64,000 bases of DNA from contig NW_004955433.1 of assembly GCF_000276665.1 (NCBI RefSeq), forward strand, positions 19,249,981 to 19,313,980, read 5' to 3'. This document shows positions 1 through 11,889 of the stretch, piece by piece. How positions within the stretch are numbered: the stretch's first letter is position 1; each line of letters begins with the position of its first letter. This stretch comes from Chinchilla lanigera (lineage: Eukaryota; Chordata; Mammalia; Rodentia; Chinchillidae). A program made the translations under genes and the position numbers. The notes under the pieces were generated by a model. That model did no database searches and was not told where the DNA came from. It saw only the letters and a list, made by a program, of their open reading frames with translations.

Positions 1-1589
1 TATTGGGAAATGTAGTACCTAGTAAACTATCGGCAAATACATTAGATTTCAGTGGAGGTTTCCATTCGTTGCAATGGAATTTGTGATAGGAGCAAGGTGC
101 TATAGGGAAAATGCTGGACAAGTGGTATGAAAGTAGGTCCTAGTCTGGATGCGACATTAACAACCTGAAGTCCAGAGGCATGGAGACAACCTACAGAAGC
201 TCTGCCTCTTGATAATTTACATTATATGTTGATGCACTGAAGCTTGACTTGCTGGGAATTGACCTATGTACAGGATATGTTCAACCAATCTCTCTAGGAA
301 GAATGAACAAATGACTTGATTTCGAGCCCATGATATTTTAAAGGAGACTTTCAAAAGATGACAGCATTTTTAAAATTTCATTATGTTTATGCTCAAATAT
401 TCTGGCATCCAAACATAAATCCCTGAGAAATAGACCTTTTGTACTAAAGTATTCAAATTCTAGTAAGAGGGAATTCTCTCTAGTTTAAAACCACACATTT
501 CAAAGCTCTTTATTTTTGCAGAGCTCATTTAGGTTTGCTGTGGAACAAGATTAAAAAAAAGTTCTTATTCCAGAAGATAAATAAATTTGATGACTTTAAG
601 TTTTGGGATTTACTGTTTTACCTCCTAGGGAAATACAGCAAAGAAGGACACACATTATTCTGTCTGAATAATTTGTTTTCCCAATGAAGTCCCCAGTCAA
701 CAATTAATATTGTAGGTTCTTTGAGAGTTTAATGTATTTATAGATAATTTGTTAGCACTGAATTTTTAAGTGGCTTTAAATATCCATGTAAGCAATGTGA
801 GCCCGTGATAATCTGCATGTTCATTTGCTAAACAATTTATGATAGAAAACATTGCTACAGTCAGATCCCATGTTTTTCTTTTATCATTTAGGTTTCTAAA
901 TTGCTGTTCAACATAATAGGGGCATTTCAACCTGTTAATTTAAGTAAATCTCAAAGGAATTATAATAGTTATCAATTATGGAAGGAATAATCTCCTGATT
1001 AACCACCCTTTGGTGAAAAGGGCCATTAACTTTTTCAGTATTAGCAGGACTTCCCAACACTGTTACTTTATTGCCTATGCATGCTTATTGATTAATTGAC
1101 TAGAAAAAGAGATGGAGCATATATCAACCTGTATTCTTAGAGAGATAAACATTGTAGAATTAGAGCTCTAATTGCTATGTTAAAGAGACTCCAATTTGAG
1201 GAACAGATGGGAAAACTAGAATAGATTTGATTAATATTTTTAAATGGTAAAAAAGTTCTGATTCAAAAAACAATTTTAGATATTCAAAGCATTAATTTAT
1301 TCAATTTCCTGTTGAAAATAAGTAGCATTCCAGATGTCCTTTAAGTTGGGTTTACACAATGTGAATAGAGATCCTAGTTTTTCAATAAAACATGTCTATA
1401 TGATAATATTTAAGGTAAAATATTTTTCCAGAGGAAATTATAATATCCCCAGAAGAAACTTCTCAGACTATCTCACTTTTCAATAATTCTTGGTAAGGCA
1501 ATAGCAATCTGAAAGGACTGTATATGCAAAGGAATGAACATGGGTCATAGAGACAAATCTTCCCGAGTTTGCCCCCTACCTCTACCATT
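1..1589. other. Unique AT-rich DNA, no gene seen
   Basis: I see no repeat, splice-framed exon or RNA gene here. Frames on both strands are broken every few dozen codons. About 780-1200 has low-repeat, homeodomain-site-like AT words and could be conserved noncoding DNA, but conservation cannot be judged from one sequence. Confidence 0.6.
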
Positions 1590-2555
1590 TTTTACTGGTG
1601 ACTTTGGAAAGGTTTTTATTTGTTAAGTTTAAATGTTCAACATCATTGGTTACTCAAGAAATGCAAATTAAAATAACACTGAGATTCCATCTCACCCCCC
1701 AAAGAATGGCTACCATCAAAAAATCAACCAGTTGTAAATGCTGGCAGGGCTGTGACAGTAGACTGGTGCACCCACTACGGACATCAGCATGGAGATTCCT
1801 TAAAAAAATGGATTAGAGGTCCCGTGTGACCCAGCTAGTCCCCTCATGGATACCTTGCTAGAATAATTAAAAACATCATACCACAGCAACATATGTGCAA
1901 CCATGTTTAGAGCAGCACAATTTGCCATAGCTACATCTTGGAAGTAACCCAAATGACCATCAACTGAGGAATGGATATAAAAGATGTGGTTGCTTTTGTT
2001 TTGTTTTGTTTTGTTTTTTATACAATTGAGTACTACTCAGCCATAAAGAAAGGAAACTGGAGACTTTTTATAGGTTAATATTTGCAACTAGAGACCATAT
2101 TAATAAGTGAAATAAATCAGGCCCATATGTATAAACATTGTATTGTCTCACTAGTGTGAAAAACTGAACAAGGAAATGAGATCCAAAATGTACAACAGAT
2201 ATTGTGAATTGGGAACAAACTGTTCAAAAGAAAAGACAAAGTGTGATGGGGAAAAGGAAAAAGAAAAAAATATATTTATACACAAGGTAGTTAAGATAGT
2301 TATACAGCTAGTTTCGCTTAGTTCATTGAAAAGAAAGTTTGTGCTACTATTGTTTGAACAAGATATCATGCTTATATCTTGTACTCTGAATAACTACTAT
2401 GAGGACAGCAATATACAATGTATTAACCACTATAACTCTCGTACTAACCTGTTTTGAAATTCTGTTTTAGTTTTATTTTTATATTTTAGTTCTAAAGTAA
2501 AAAATAAAATAAAATTTAAAAATAAGAAATAAAAGAAAAAATTCATATCGATATA
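1590..2555 (+). mobile_element. L1 LINE 3' end (old, 5'-truncated)
   Basis: From about 1630 the sequence follows the end of mammalian L1 ORF2: atgcaaattaaaataacact, then a 'gagattccatctcacc' block, a 'ctggcagggctgtgacag' block and 'agcatggagattcct'. The 'aactgaggaatggatataaa' and 'tactactcagccataaa' blocks follow near 1960-2050. A 3'UTR runs from about 2110, with a purine-rich stretch at 2225-2270 and an A-rich tail ending near 2555. The coding part is broken by stops and indels. A pyrimidine-rich insertion of GTTTT units lies at 1995-2020. No clear target-site duplication was found. The 3'UTR matches the copies at 6975 and 53549. Confidence 0.85.
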
Positions 2556-2587
2556 AAAATATCTATTTCAATTTTATGAGTATGGTT

Positions 2588-2668
2588 TATAATTTTCCCA
2601 AACTGGAAACAACACAATGCCACCTGGTGAATGTATATAATAACTTTTGAATATCCAATGTAATAATT
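2588..2668 (+). mobile_element. Short L1 3' fragment
   Basis: The words 'aaactggaaacaacacaatg' and 'ctggtgaatg' follow the L1 segment that normally reads 'gaaacaacccaaatgtccatc' and 'tggtgaatggata'. It is a separate small piece just after the tail of the L1 copy to its left and carries no other part of the element. Confidence 0.5.
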
Positions 2669-4841
2669 CTGTGTTTATGTTACATCTCCAGAGGAATAAA
2701 AGACAGAGTCCCCATGGTAACTTCTTCTGTTTAATTGTCTGCTTTGGCATGTCTGAATGTGAGTCAGCAGGAAAACCAGACTACCTTGCTAGTCCCAGAT
2801 TGAGTTCAATACCTGCTCCACAGCTCCCTACTTCAGTAATGCTGGGAGACATTTTTGAATGTCACTCAATGACTAAAGGAACAGAGTGAGGCTGTTATTG
2901 AGATCATGGATTTAATTAGATCAAAATTAAATAATGCACACAATGTACCTGGTAAAAACACTGCAGTGTCTCCTTTCCTTCTGCCTGACACCTAGAAATA
3001 GAGAAGAGAGAAAGATGAGAATGTAAATATGATGATGATGATATATATTTTAAATATATATCAGAGGCTTTTAATTTATGAAATGAACCTGTATCATTCT
3101 TCTGTACTTAAATCAAACACACAAGCTAAACGATTATACTGAAACATTAAGGCAATCCTAAAAAAATGCAAGTACAATAATGTAAATGTACAGGATGAGA
3201 TGTTTAGGTCAGAGAAGCCATGAACTAAATAAGCATTACAGAAGGGTGTATTGCAGACCTCCTTTCACAGGAGTTTTAAGTTATTTGATATGCTCTTCAG
3301 AGATTTGTGGATTGTTTTGTAGTATAATATATAAAAAGTCATTAATTTCCATCAGGTACCCAGTAGTGACTAAGGAGGAAAGATCATTTCTGATTTGTTT
3401 CAGACACAGAAAAGTGGAAAATACCAAGGATAAGTCATTCAGAATCCTGCACATCCTTTCTACAGAAGCAAAGCAGTTTTTATTAACTTTTCCCAAAGCT
3501 AAATTTATAATAAGTTCTAGGAGGGTAAGACTTGTCTCTGTTCAGTTTCAACAAGAAGCATGGTTCCTGGCAAGTAGGAGGTGCTGAAATATTTGCTTGT
3601 ATCAAAAACAAATGTATGGCTTTCTACATATGTGACTCCAGGATTCTAAACAAAGCTTTGAAGTACAGATGCCAAGAAATGCATCTTTTGTTTTGTTATA
3701 GCTATGCTTTCCTTTGTTATAGCTTACTTAACCAGTATTAAGTGTTTATTTATAACTATGCCTCCTCTTTGTCCTCTGACCATACGTCTGGAAAAACACA
3801 ATTTTATTAATTAATCAATAAGCTTATTTATTAAAAAGTATGCTTACAGGTAATACCTGATAAATAACCATTAATCACTTTTATATATATGTTTCAGAAA
3901 ATTTAATTTGTTTTCTTTTACTCATTACTTTCTTTAGATTTTAATGCATCCACTTATTAAAGCATTATAGGATTTTTCTACACTTTCTGACTTCTGTTTG
4001 CAGTGTGTGATTTTCTAATGTCACATAGTTGTTAATATGAAGTTTAAAGACTTTTCCGTTTATCTAATTAATGTCATATACAAAAGTTCAGAGCTTGTGG
4101 AAGTTTTATGTATTTTGTATTACAACATATATATTAACCTTCTTAATAAATATCTTCTCTAGATAACAACACTTGGATAGCTAGAAGTAAGTCATTAATC
4201 TGTGTGTAACACATTGTATTAATCCAATCTACCTCTCAAAATATTTCTAAAAAATCACTTTCTCTTTGACAATTGCCTGATTCACTATTGCTCTTTGTAA
4301 CACAGATTTACATTTGAATAGTACTTCATTAAAACCATGTTCTGGGGTAATATTCTCTGGTTAATTTTTTGAGCCAGATCAACAAGACAAACGCAGTCAC
4401 TGTCCAAAGCCAAAGCAAAAATTTAGTATTTGTCACTAAGTGTTGATATACTTGAGAGCTTAGTACATTGGAACAGAACCTATGGAGCTCACATACTTTA
4501 GACTAGATTTGTTCCTATCATGAAATTGAAGAAAATAATAAAATTATAATTCTTGGAAGTAGTACTTGCTTGGTCATTTTATTGAGAAATAACAAATGTG
4601 CTCTTCTCTTTGATGAAACTGTTATGTATTAGAAATTTCCTTGAAATTTTGGATGTCTGTTCACAATCAAGACCATAATTGATTGAAATCTTTAAAACAA
4701 ATATTTAGAGAATTCAAATTTTATTATTGTGTTACAAACATGTCTTTCATGGTGGAAACATATCCTATTGAACTTCTAATTCAAGAACAGCTGTCTACTT
4801 ATCCATTGTACTGAGGTCAGTTTGGGTCTCAATATATTTTG

Positions 4842-4845
<4 letters not shown>
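2669..4845. other. Unique AT-rich DNA, no gene seen
   Basis: I recognise nothing in this stretch. The longest open frame (3186-3587, plus, 133 codons) has no domain I recognise and a composition like the surrounding AT-rich DNA. Confidence 0.6.

Positions 4846-4905
<60 letters not shown>
4846..4905 (+). repeat. (CT)30 microsatellite
   Basis: A pure run of 30 CT units, followed by imperfect C/T-rich sequence to about 4945. It abuts the tail side of the reverse-oriented SINE that follows, so it probably grew from that SINE's A-rich/GA tail. Confidence 0.97.
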
Positions 4906-4908
<3 letters not shown>

Positions 4909-4943
4909 TCCCTCTCTTTCTCCTTCTCCTCCTTCCCTCTCTC

Positions 4944-5075
4944 CCCACTAAGGACTGAATACAGGAGCCATTTGCCACTGAGCCACACCTCTATTCCTTT
5001 TTGTTTTGAGACAGAGTATCACTAAGTTGTTCATGCTGGTCTAGCACTTTCAATCTTCCTGCCTCAGTCTCCTTA
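4944..5075 (-). mobile_element. B1-dID dimeric SINE, degraded and 5'-truncated
   Basis: Read on the plus strand, an inverted ID part comes first ('aaggactgaatac' and 'gccactgagccacacc'). An inverted B1 part follows ('gagacagagtatcactaag', 'tgctggtctagcac', 'cctgcctcagtctcc'). On the minus strand this gives B1 then ID, the order of the dimeric B1-dID family. The B1 5' end ('ggattacagg' in reverse) is missing. Divergence is high. Confidence 0.7.
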
Positions 5076-5124
5076 TAAGTCTTTGTCTTTTTTGTTTGGA
5101 TACCATGAGAAGTATCACAAAATG

Positions 5125-5345
5125 CCAATGCTCCTATAGGGTATAATTCTTCCCAAGAAGATATGTGTGCTTTACAATGAGGTTCCAGAAATCAAAAGTA
5201 CATAAAGGAGGAGAGGCAAGGCAGGGAAAGGGGATGAAAAGGAATTCGGATGTGTTATGTGCTTGTATCAACTCCTCATGATGAATGTAATTGTTGTGTA
5301 CTGCAAACCTGTTCCAATAATAATAATAATAATAAAAAAAGAAAT
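5125..5345 (+). mobile_element. Possible L1 3'UTR end with AAT tail
   Basis: A purine-rich stretch (5195-5245), then 'atgaatgtaattgttgtgta', then (AAT)n and an A run at 5316-5340, has the layout of a rodent L1 3'UTR and tail. No coding part is attached and I found no target-site duplication, so this is a weak call. Confidence 0.3.
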
Positions 5346-6559
5346 TGGAAAACAAAGAGCCACAACTGCTTTTGTTCCTGTCAAACCAATAGCACACTAG
5401 GCAAGTTCACATCTTAAATGTTCTCTTGACTTTGAGCCATGAATTTTAATTTTGACTGAGCTCATTTGAGATGGCACCACCTTCGGTTTAAGTGATAGCA
5501 AAAAATTTACATGGAATAAATATATTTTCCTTACTATGGTAATGTAGATGTACTATGATAATGTAAAAGTCTCAACTTTATGTCTGTCTTGTAGGGTTTT
5601 AGAGAGCTGCTGATGTAAAATAGATTTGTAAATGTTTTCTAATTGAAAGAAATACTTACATTAGAATATAGAAAAAATAAAATTCAAACAATGAAAAAGT
5701 ATTCAATGATCTTGCCTAATTGTTCTCACCATATGTCCTATCACTGGGGTGTTACTGCTTTTCAGAACATATGGTGAGAACATTTATTTTTAGACATGTA
5801 AGAGACAAAAGAGTAACATTCTCTGTAAATTTTATGGTCAGGTAATCTTTTCTCATTTAACAAATGAGGATGTGCCTCTAGATTTTTATCGATAGTCAAT
5901 TGTAACATATATATGTCTAATTAACAGGAAATAAATTCCTAGTTACTATGATCTTTACATGGCATCATCTGAAGAGCAAATGGTTCTTATACAGAGTATC
6001 TGAGGAAAACCTCAAGTCCTCAGTGCACATCACCACGGACAGAAGTCCATAAACTAACAGCACAGTTTATGATGGTCAATAACTGTTCAGGTTTTCCATT
6101 TTAAATAACAGGAATCACTGACTCTTGGAGACTAATGACAAAAGTTAGCCTCTGAAAATGCAACAATTCATTCCTCTCTGAAGTCTTCATCTTCTCAGAG
6201 GTGATAAATGGGAGAAGGTCATGAGTCCTGTGCTTTTGCAGAAGCCCTTACAACAATCCTTAGTACAAACAGAGAAATCCAAAGAGGGAAATAGAAAACA
6301 AGGTAAGAAAAAAAAATAGATGCAATAACCTTAGAACAAATAATAAAGTGGCAATCCTAATTCTGAAAAAATTACTAGTGAAATTCAAATGGCCTAATAA
6401 TCCAATCAAAGTCAGGAAATGACTGAATAGCATGCAATTATGTAATGATGAAACAGATGAAGTAAGAATGGCTGAAAATGTTGAGTGAAATTTCAATAAG
6501 TAGCCTCAATGGATAAAAGCAGTGCACGTGATTTTCAGTCATTATTATCAACTAAAAAA
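5346..6559. other. Unique AT-rich DNA with a 16-bp inverted repeat
   Basis: No gene or clear repeat. The only structure I see is a perfect inverted repeat with arms 5721-5736 and 5767-5782 around a 30-nt spacer. Confidence 0.6.
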
Positions 6560-7370
6560 TACAAACAACAAATATGGTGAGTACCATGACATATCTTTCA
6601 GAATAACTGCAATGAAACAAATGACAATCACACCAACCAAAATTCTGAATATGTCCAGTGCTTGTTGACTATATAGAGCAACTGGAATTCTCATCTGGGG
6701 CTCTTAGAAGAAGAAATATTACTGACAGTTAGGAAATAGTTTAGCAGTTTCCCATAAATTTGAATCTGTATCACAGAATCTAGTGATTATGTCGCAGAAT
6801 ACTTACCTTAGAGAAAAGAAAACACGTCCCCCGAGAAACATGTACTAGTATTACATCACTACTCTAGCAGCACTGATCTGGAAATGATCCAAATGCTCTG
6901 AAGGGGAATGAAGAAACTGTGGCATATCCATACAGTGGAATACTTCCAGCAATAAAGGGAACAAATTCATCATATTGTCTCACTAATGTGAGAAAATGAA
7001 CAAGTGAATAAGATACAAAATATATAATAGATATTGTGAATTGGGAAGAAACCCTTCAAAAGAAAAGCCAAGTTGCAATGGGGGAAAAAGGAAAGCAAGA
7101 AAGGGAAAGATATACACACACACACACACACACATAAGATAATTATAATAGTTATGCAGTTAGTTTCTCTTACTACACTGAAAAGAAAAGTTTGTGCTAA
7201 TATTGTTTGCACATATTTCATGCCTGTATTTTGTACTCTGAATAAATACTGTGAAGATAACAATACACAAAATATTAGTTATTGTTAATCTCCTACTAAC
7301 CTGTTTTGAAACTCTGCTTTATTGTTATTATTATTTTTCTCTTTAAAATAAAATTTAAATAGAAAACAAA
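6560..7370 (+). mobile_element. L1 LINE 3' end, second copy of the 1590 family
   Basis: Diverged L1 3' sequence: 'tttagcagtttccc' near 6740, 'agcagcactgatctggaaat' near 6870, 'ggcatatccatacagtgg' near 6921, and 'attgtctcactaatgtgag' near 6974. The 3'UTR at 6975-7110 aligns by eye with 2145-2270 in the same order, including 'agatattgtgaattgggaa' in both. An (AC)n run at 7114-7134 sits where the first copy has an AT/AC-rich stretch. The element ends in A-rich sequence near 7370. Confidence 0.8.
7114..7134 (+). repeat. (AC)n microsatellite inside L1 3'UTR
   Basis: About ten AC units directly after the purine-rich stretch of the L1 3'UTR. Confidence 0.95.
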
Positions 7371-7929
7371 TTATAGATACATACAACTGGCATGAATGTC
7401 AAAGGCATTATAAGAGAATTTTTTTCTTCATAGCATTCTTGAAAACACAACACTATTCTCAAAGATAAATCACTGGTAACCATAGATTAATAGATTAAGG
7501 ACACAAAGAGAATATCTTTCTGAGTAGATAGAATAAAGGAGTTGATTAAATTATCTATGTATAGAGTTTGATGATGGTTACATGAATTTATACAGTATGA
7601 AAATTCCTAGAGTTGTGTACAAAAAGGTTGATAAAATACTAGTATATTCCTTAAAATAATGATATACATTACACATTCTTTGATTTTATCAATATTCTTC
7701 TTTGATTTTATCAATATTCTTCTTTGATTTGAGCAAAGAAGGGAACCTGGAATGTACAGGGTGACAATTTTTTTGTCATCCTAAAATATTTTTACAGTAG
7801 TATAATCTACTTTATAACACACACACGTATACAAAGAATTAAATTTTTAGTTTGCTCTATGAAGTGCATCAGAATACTTCACTCAAAACCTTAAAGGAAA
7901 ACTAGAGTTCATCTAATTTATTGCTTTGG
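7371..7929. repeat. Unique DNA with a 22-bp tandem repeat at 7676-7730
   Basis: The unit beginning 'ttctttgattttatcaatat' starts at 7676 and 7698, with a partial third copy at 7720-7730; the first two copies are identical. The rest of the stretch is AT-rich and unrecognised. Confidence 0.85.
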
Positions 7930-9539
7930 GGTATTACATTTATTTATCTGCATATGTTGAAACATCCCTGCATTCTGGGGATGAATACCACTTTGTCATG
8001 GTGTATAATCTATTTGATGATTTTCTGCATTCTGTTTGCTAGTGTCTTAATGAGGATTTTTTGCATCTGTGTTCATTAGGGAAATTTATCTATAGTTCTC
8101 TTTTTTGATTGTAGTTCTCTTTTTTGGTTTTATATCAGGTAATACTTGGTTACAGGAATGAGTTATGGAGTGCTACTTCCCTTTCAAATTCATTCAAGAG
8201 TTTGAGGAGTATTGGCATGAAATCTTTAAATTTCTTGTAGAATTTTGCAGTGACTCCATCAGGACCTGGGCTTTCCTTTGTTGGTAAGTTTTACTTACAT
8301 TTTCAATGTCATTGACTGATACTGGGTTATTCAGAAGTTTTATATATTCTTGATTCAGCTTTGGCAATTCATATGTCTCTAGGAATCTGTTGATTTCTTC
8401 TGTGTTTTCCACCCTATGACAGTAAAGATTTTAGAAGTAGGTATTGATGATCTTCTGAATTCCCACAGGATGTGTAGTGATTTCCCCTTTTTCATTCTTC
8501 ATGCAGCAATTTGAGTCTTTTTTTTCCTTTTTTCATAAGATAAAGGCTTATCTATATTATTAAAAGAATATTTTCAGTTCTTTGATTCCTTTCATTGTTC
8601 TCTTAGACTCAATTTCACTAATTTCTGCTGTGGTCTTTATAATTTCCTCCCTTCTATGGGCTTTGGGCTTGACTGGCTCTTCTTTTTCTAGAAGCTTGTG
8701 GTGCAGCATTAGATTATCTTTTGGTTCTCATTCTGTCTTCTTGATGGGAGAATTCACAGCTATAAATTTCTTAGGACGCCTTTCATGGTGTCCCAAAGAT
8801 TCTGATATGTTGTATCTTCATTTTTGTTTAATTGTAGATATCATTGAATTTCTTCTTTAATTTCATCTGTGAACCATTGGTTATTCAGGACAGTGTTATT
8901 TAATTTCCATGTGTTTATGGAGTTTTTCTGGCTTCTTTTACTGTTAATTTCCAATTTCATTGTTCTGTAGTCACACAATATTCATGGGGTCATTTCAATT
9001 ATTTTGCATTTACTTAAGCATGTTCTATGGGGTAGTATATGTTCTATTTTACAGAACATCCCATGTGCAGCTGACAAGAATGTGTATTCTAATGTTGAGT
9101 GGAACACTCTGTAGACATCAACTAAGTCCATTCGCTCACAGGTTTGGTTCAAGTCTTATTTTTTTGCTAACTTTTTTTCTGGTTGATTTATCTATTTTTG
9201 ACAGTTGGTTACTATGTTCCCCCATTACAATTTATTTTTTATGTCTATTAATATTAGTCTTATATAGTTGGATGCTTCCATATTTGGTACATATATATTT
9301 ATGATTGTTATCTCCTCCTCTTGAATTTTCCTCCTAACAAGTATGTAGTGACTTTCCTTTTCTCCTTTGATGTTTCTTAGTTTGAAATTCACATTGTCTG
9401 CACAAGAATAGCTACCCCTGCATTTTTTCTTGGATACTATTGCATGAAATATTGTTTTCCATCATTTGGCTTTCAGTCTATGAATTCTTTATGAGTTAAA
9501 TGTTTCTTTTATATAGCATATCACTGGATCTTGTTTCTT

Positions 9540-9647
9540 TTTTTTTTTTTTTTTTTGGTTTTTGGTTTTTCTCCGGTACTGGGAACCGAACTTATGACCC
9601 TGTGCTTGCCAGGCAGGTGCTTTGCCACTGAGCTAAATCCCTAGCCC
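9540..9647 (-). mobile_element. ID-type SINE nested in the L1
   Basis: An inverted ID element with a T-rich head, then 'ggtactgggaaccgaac', 'gtgcttgccaggcaggtgct' and 'gccactgagctaaatcc'. It is flanked by an exact 16-bp target-site duplication, ctggatcttgtttctt, at 9524-9539 and 9648-9663. The L1 text resumes directly after, so the SINE is younger than the L1. Confidence 0.95.
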
Positions 9648-9857
9648 CTGGATCTTGTTTCTTGATCCATTCTGCCAGTCTGTTTCTTTTGATTGGATGG
9701 TTATAACTGATATATATTGGCTTATTTTGTCATGCTATTTTCCTAATATTTGTTCCCTACATTTTCTCTCTGTTTAGTTGCTTGCCTGCTTGGTGATTTT
9801 TTCTTTCTTTTTCTTGAAATTGTGGACAACTTTATCTCTATCTAAATTAACTTTCAT

Positions 9858-10016
9858 GCCACGTGTAGTGGCAGGTGCTTATAATCCCAGGACTTCGGAG
9901 GCTGAGACAGGAGGATTGCCATGAATTCAAGGCCAGCCTGGGCTACTTAGTGAGTTCCAGGTCAGTTTAAACTGCATAGAAAAACCCTGTCTCCCAAAGG
10001 AAAAAAAAAATAAAAA
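9858..10016 (+). mobile_element. B1-type SINE nested in the L1
   Basis: Starts 'gccacgtgtagtggcaggtg', continues through 'tataatcccaggacttcgga' and 'aaggccagcctgggctac', and reaches 'aaaaaccctgtctc' before an A-rich tail at 9998-10016. The 7SL-derived B1 layout is complete. L1 antisense text resumes at about 10017. A short TSD of the type (a)ctttca is possible but imperfect. Confidence 0.9.
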
Positions 10017-11652
10017 ATCTTTCAATTCTCTTGGCAGTGTTGGTTTGGTGGTCATGAATTTCTTCAGGTGTTCTTTGTCATGGAAGTATCTTATTTCTCC
10101 ATTAATTTTGAAAGATAGTTTTACAGGGTACATCAATCTGGGAAGGAAGATATTTTCTTTCAGGGCTTGAAATACTTCACTCCAAGCTCATTTTGACTTC
10201 AAGATTTGTGTTGAGAAGTCTTCCATGATTCTGATGGGCTTTCTTCTATAGGTGATCTGTCTCTTTCCTTTAACAGCTTTTATTATTCTGTTCTTGTGAT
10301 GAATTCCTGGAATCTTCACTATTATATGTCTGAGTGTAGATTTCTTTTTGTTATCACTAATTGGAGCTCTACATGCCTCACTTACTGTATGTCAAATTCT
10401 TTTTTCATGCTTGGGAAAGTTTTTGCTATTACCTCTACAAATATGTTTATATCATTTGTGTTGAATTCTGCCTTTTCACTGACACCAATTTTTCTTATAT
10501 AATTTTTCTTTGCATTATTTTGCAGCTGTTGAAATTTTATATCTTCATTTTTTTATTTTCAAGAGCTATTTCGTTTCATGATTGCTAGTCACAATCACAT
10601 CTTCAAGGTCTGAAAGTCTGTCTTCAGTTTCATTCAAACAGTTTTGTCAGCATTCAATGGAATTTTTAATTTTCTGGATATCTGTTTAGATCCATTTCAT
10701 GCATTTCAATTCTTTCTTATATTGATCATTCATGGTTTCTACCCTCTTCCTATCATCATCTATTTTATTTTATCTATCTGTACTCTAGATTTGCAGAGGA
10801 ATTCCTTTTTTAAATGTTGACATTACTTTTTTTACCTGAGAATTTATTTCTGATCTGATTTCAACTGTAACCTCATAGATTTGTTTCTTTATTTGGTTGC
10901 TATCTTTTCAGAAATGTCAGGTGTATGTCTGCCATTTTCCTGTATCCCATTGCCTCCTGGATTTGTTCTAGATGAGCTGTAAGTCTAAGGTTGCATATTG
11001 CTTCTGTGTCATTTCATTTTCTATTTCAAAAGTTCTTATTTTTTTTCTATGCTGAACTATGAAAATTTTTGTAGTAGGTAGTTTTATCATTTTTATCAAG
11101 GCCTCTCTAGGCAAAGTTTGTTCTTCAGCATGTATTCTGTGTGAGGGAGGTTCTTGGTTTATGTCTGTCCCCAAATCCTACCTTTCCATTTAATTAGGAG
11201 TGAAATCTTGGGATCTGTTTGGCTTAGTCTCCAGTCCTTTGCTGCTAAGGTGTGGTGAAGTTACTGACCTAGAACTTCTCAGTATTATTACAGAAGTGAC
11301 CACAACAGATTAAAACAGATATGACATCCTAGCTAAAGCATTATAATTAGCACTGACAGTAGCATTGAACACTTTTTAGAAACTGTGGTAACTATTAATT
11401 TTGTAACTTAATTATAGAAGACAAGTCTATAGTTATACATGAGAACTAATCATAAATTGAGAACTTATATGCAAAGTGTTTCCCTTTGGTGCAGTGATTT
11501 TACCCTGTGGTGGGGAAATTTAAGGACTGTGGATAGAACAGAGATAACTGAAAAGAAATAAAGTAGAAGTCAGCCTGGAGGATGAAGGATGATCATGCAA
11601 TCTTTAGGAAGCTAGAGAAGAGTGTGGAAGAGAAAAATTAAAGGAGTAAGCA

Positions 11653-11823
11653 AAGAATTATTTTGTTTTGTCTGTTTGAGACAGGATCTCTCTATGCAAT
11701 TCAGGCTGGCCTTGAGCTGACTTTGTAGCCCAGGCTGGTCTCGAACTCACAAAGATCCTCCTGCCTCAGCCTCCCAAGTGCTAGGATTACAGGTGTGCAC
11801 CACTGTGCCTGGCAAGAATTATT
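11653..11823 (-). mobile_element. B1-type SINE with target-site duplication
   Basis: An inverted B1 from a GTTT-rich tail (11663) through 'gagacaggatctctctatg', 'gtagcccaggctggtctcga' and 'gctaggattacaggtgtgca' to 11813. The element contains the internal duplication typical of quasi-dimeric B1 ('caggctggccttgag' and 'caggctggtctcgaac'). The exact 10-bp TSD aagaattatt lies at 11653-11662 and 11814-11823. Confidence 0.95.
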
Positions 11824-11889
11824 GAAGTTGACCAGAAAAATTAGAGAGACTATTCACTCATATGGAAATATAATTAAGTGTAGAGAAAT

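Larger units (their letters stand above)
7930..11290 (-). mobile_element. Long L1 LINE, reverse orientation, ORF2 to ORF1 side
   Basis: The minus strand carries recognisable L1 ORF2. At 8194-8412 the frame contains FLETYELPKLNQ and NNPVSVNDIENV, which match the segment just upstream of the reverse transcriptase fingers. At 7930-8160 is the RT palm segment (antisense 'cctgcattctggggatgaat'). The endonuclease-side text runs through 8870-9480 (antisense 'gaatgtgtattctaatgttg', 'gctacccctgcattttttc'). From about 10020 to 11290 comes the ORF1/inter-ORF side. Stops and indels break every frame. The element lacks its own 3' part: RT thumb, C-terminus, 3'UTR and tail would lie left of 7930 and are absent. 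Two SINEs are nested inside. ORF2 assignment is strong; the boundary at 11290 is soft. Confidence 0.85.

Noticed and set aside
3186..3587. 133-codon plus-strand open frame
   Set aside because: Overlaps an equally open minus-strand frame, has no recognisable domain, signal or splice context, and length is compatible with chance.
4776..5025. Ser/Leu- and Glu/Arg-repeat proteins on the two strands
   Set aside because: Translation of the (CT)30 microsatellite.
8582..9304. Two hydrophobic plus-strand frames resembling membrane proteins
   Set aside because: Antisense to the L1 ORF2 endonuclease side; T-rich antisense text gives Phe/Leu-rich frames.
6560..11290. Twin-priming inversion joining the plus L1 at 6560 and the minus L1 at 7930
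   Set aside because: For twin priming the inverted 5' piece should lie left of a plus-oriented 3' piece; here it lies to the right, with 560 bp of unrelated sequence between.
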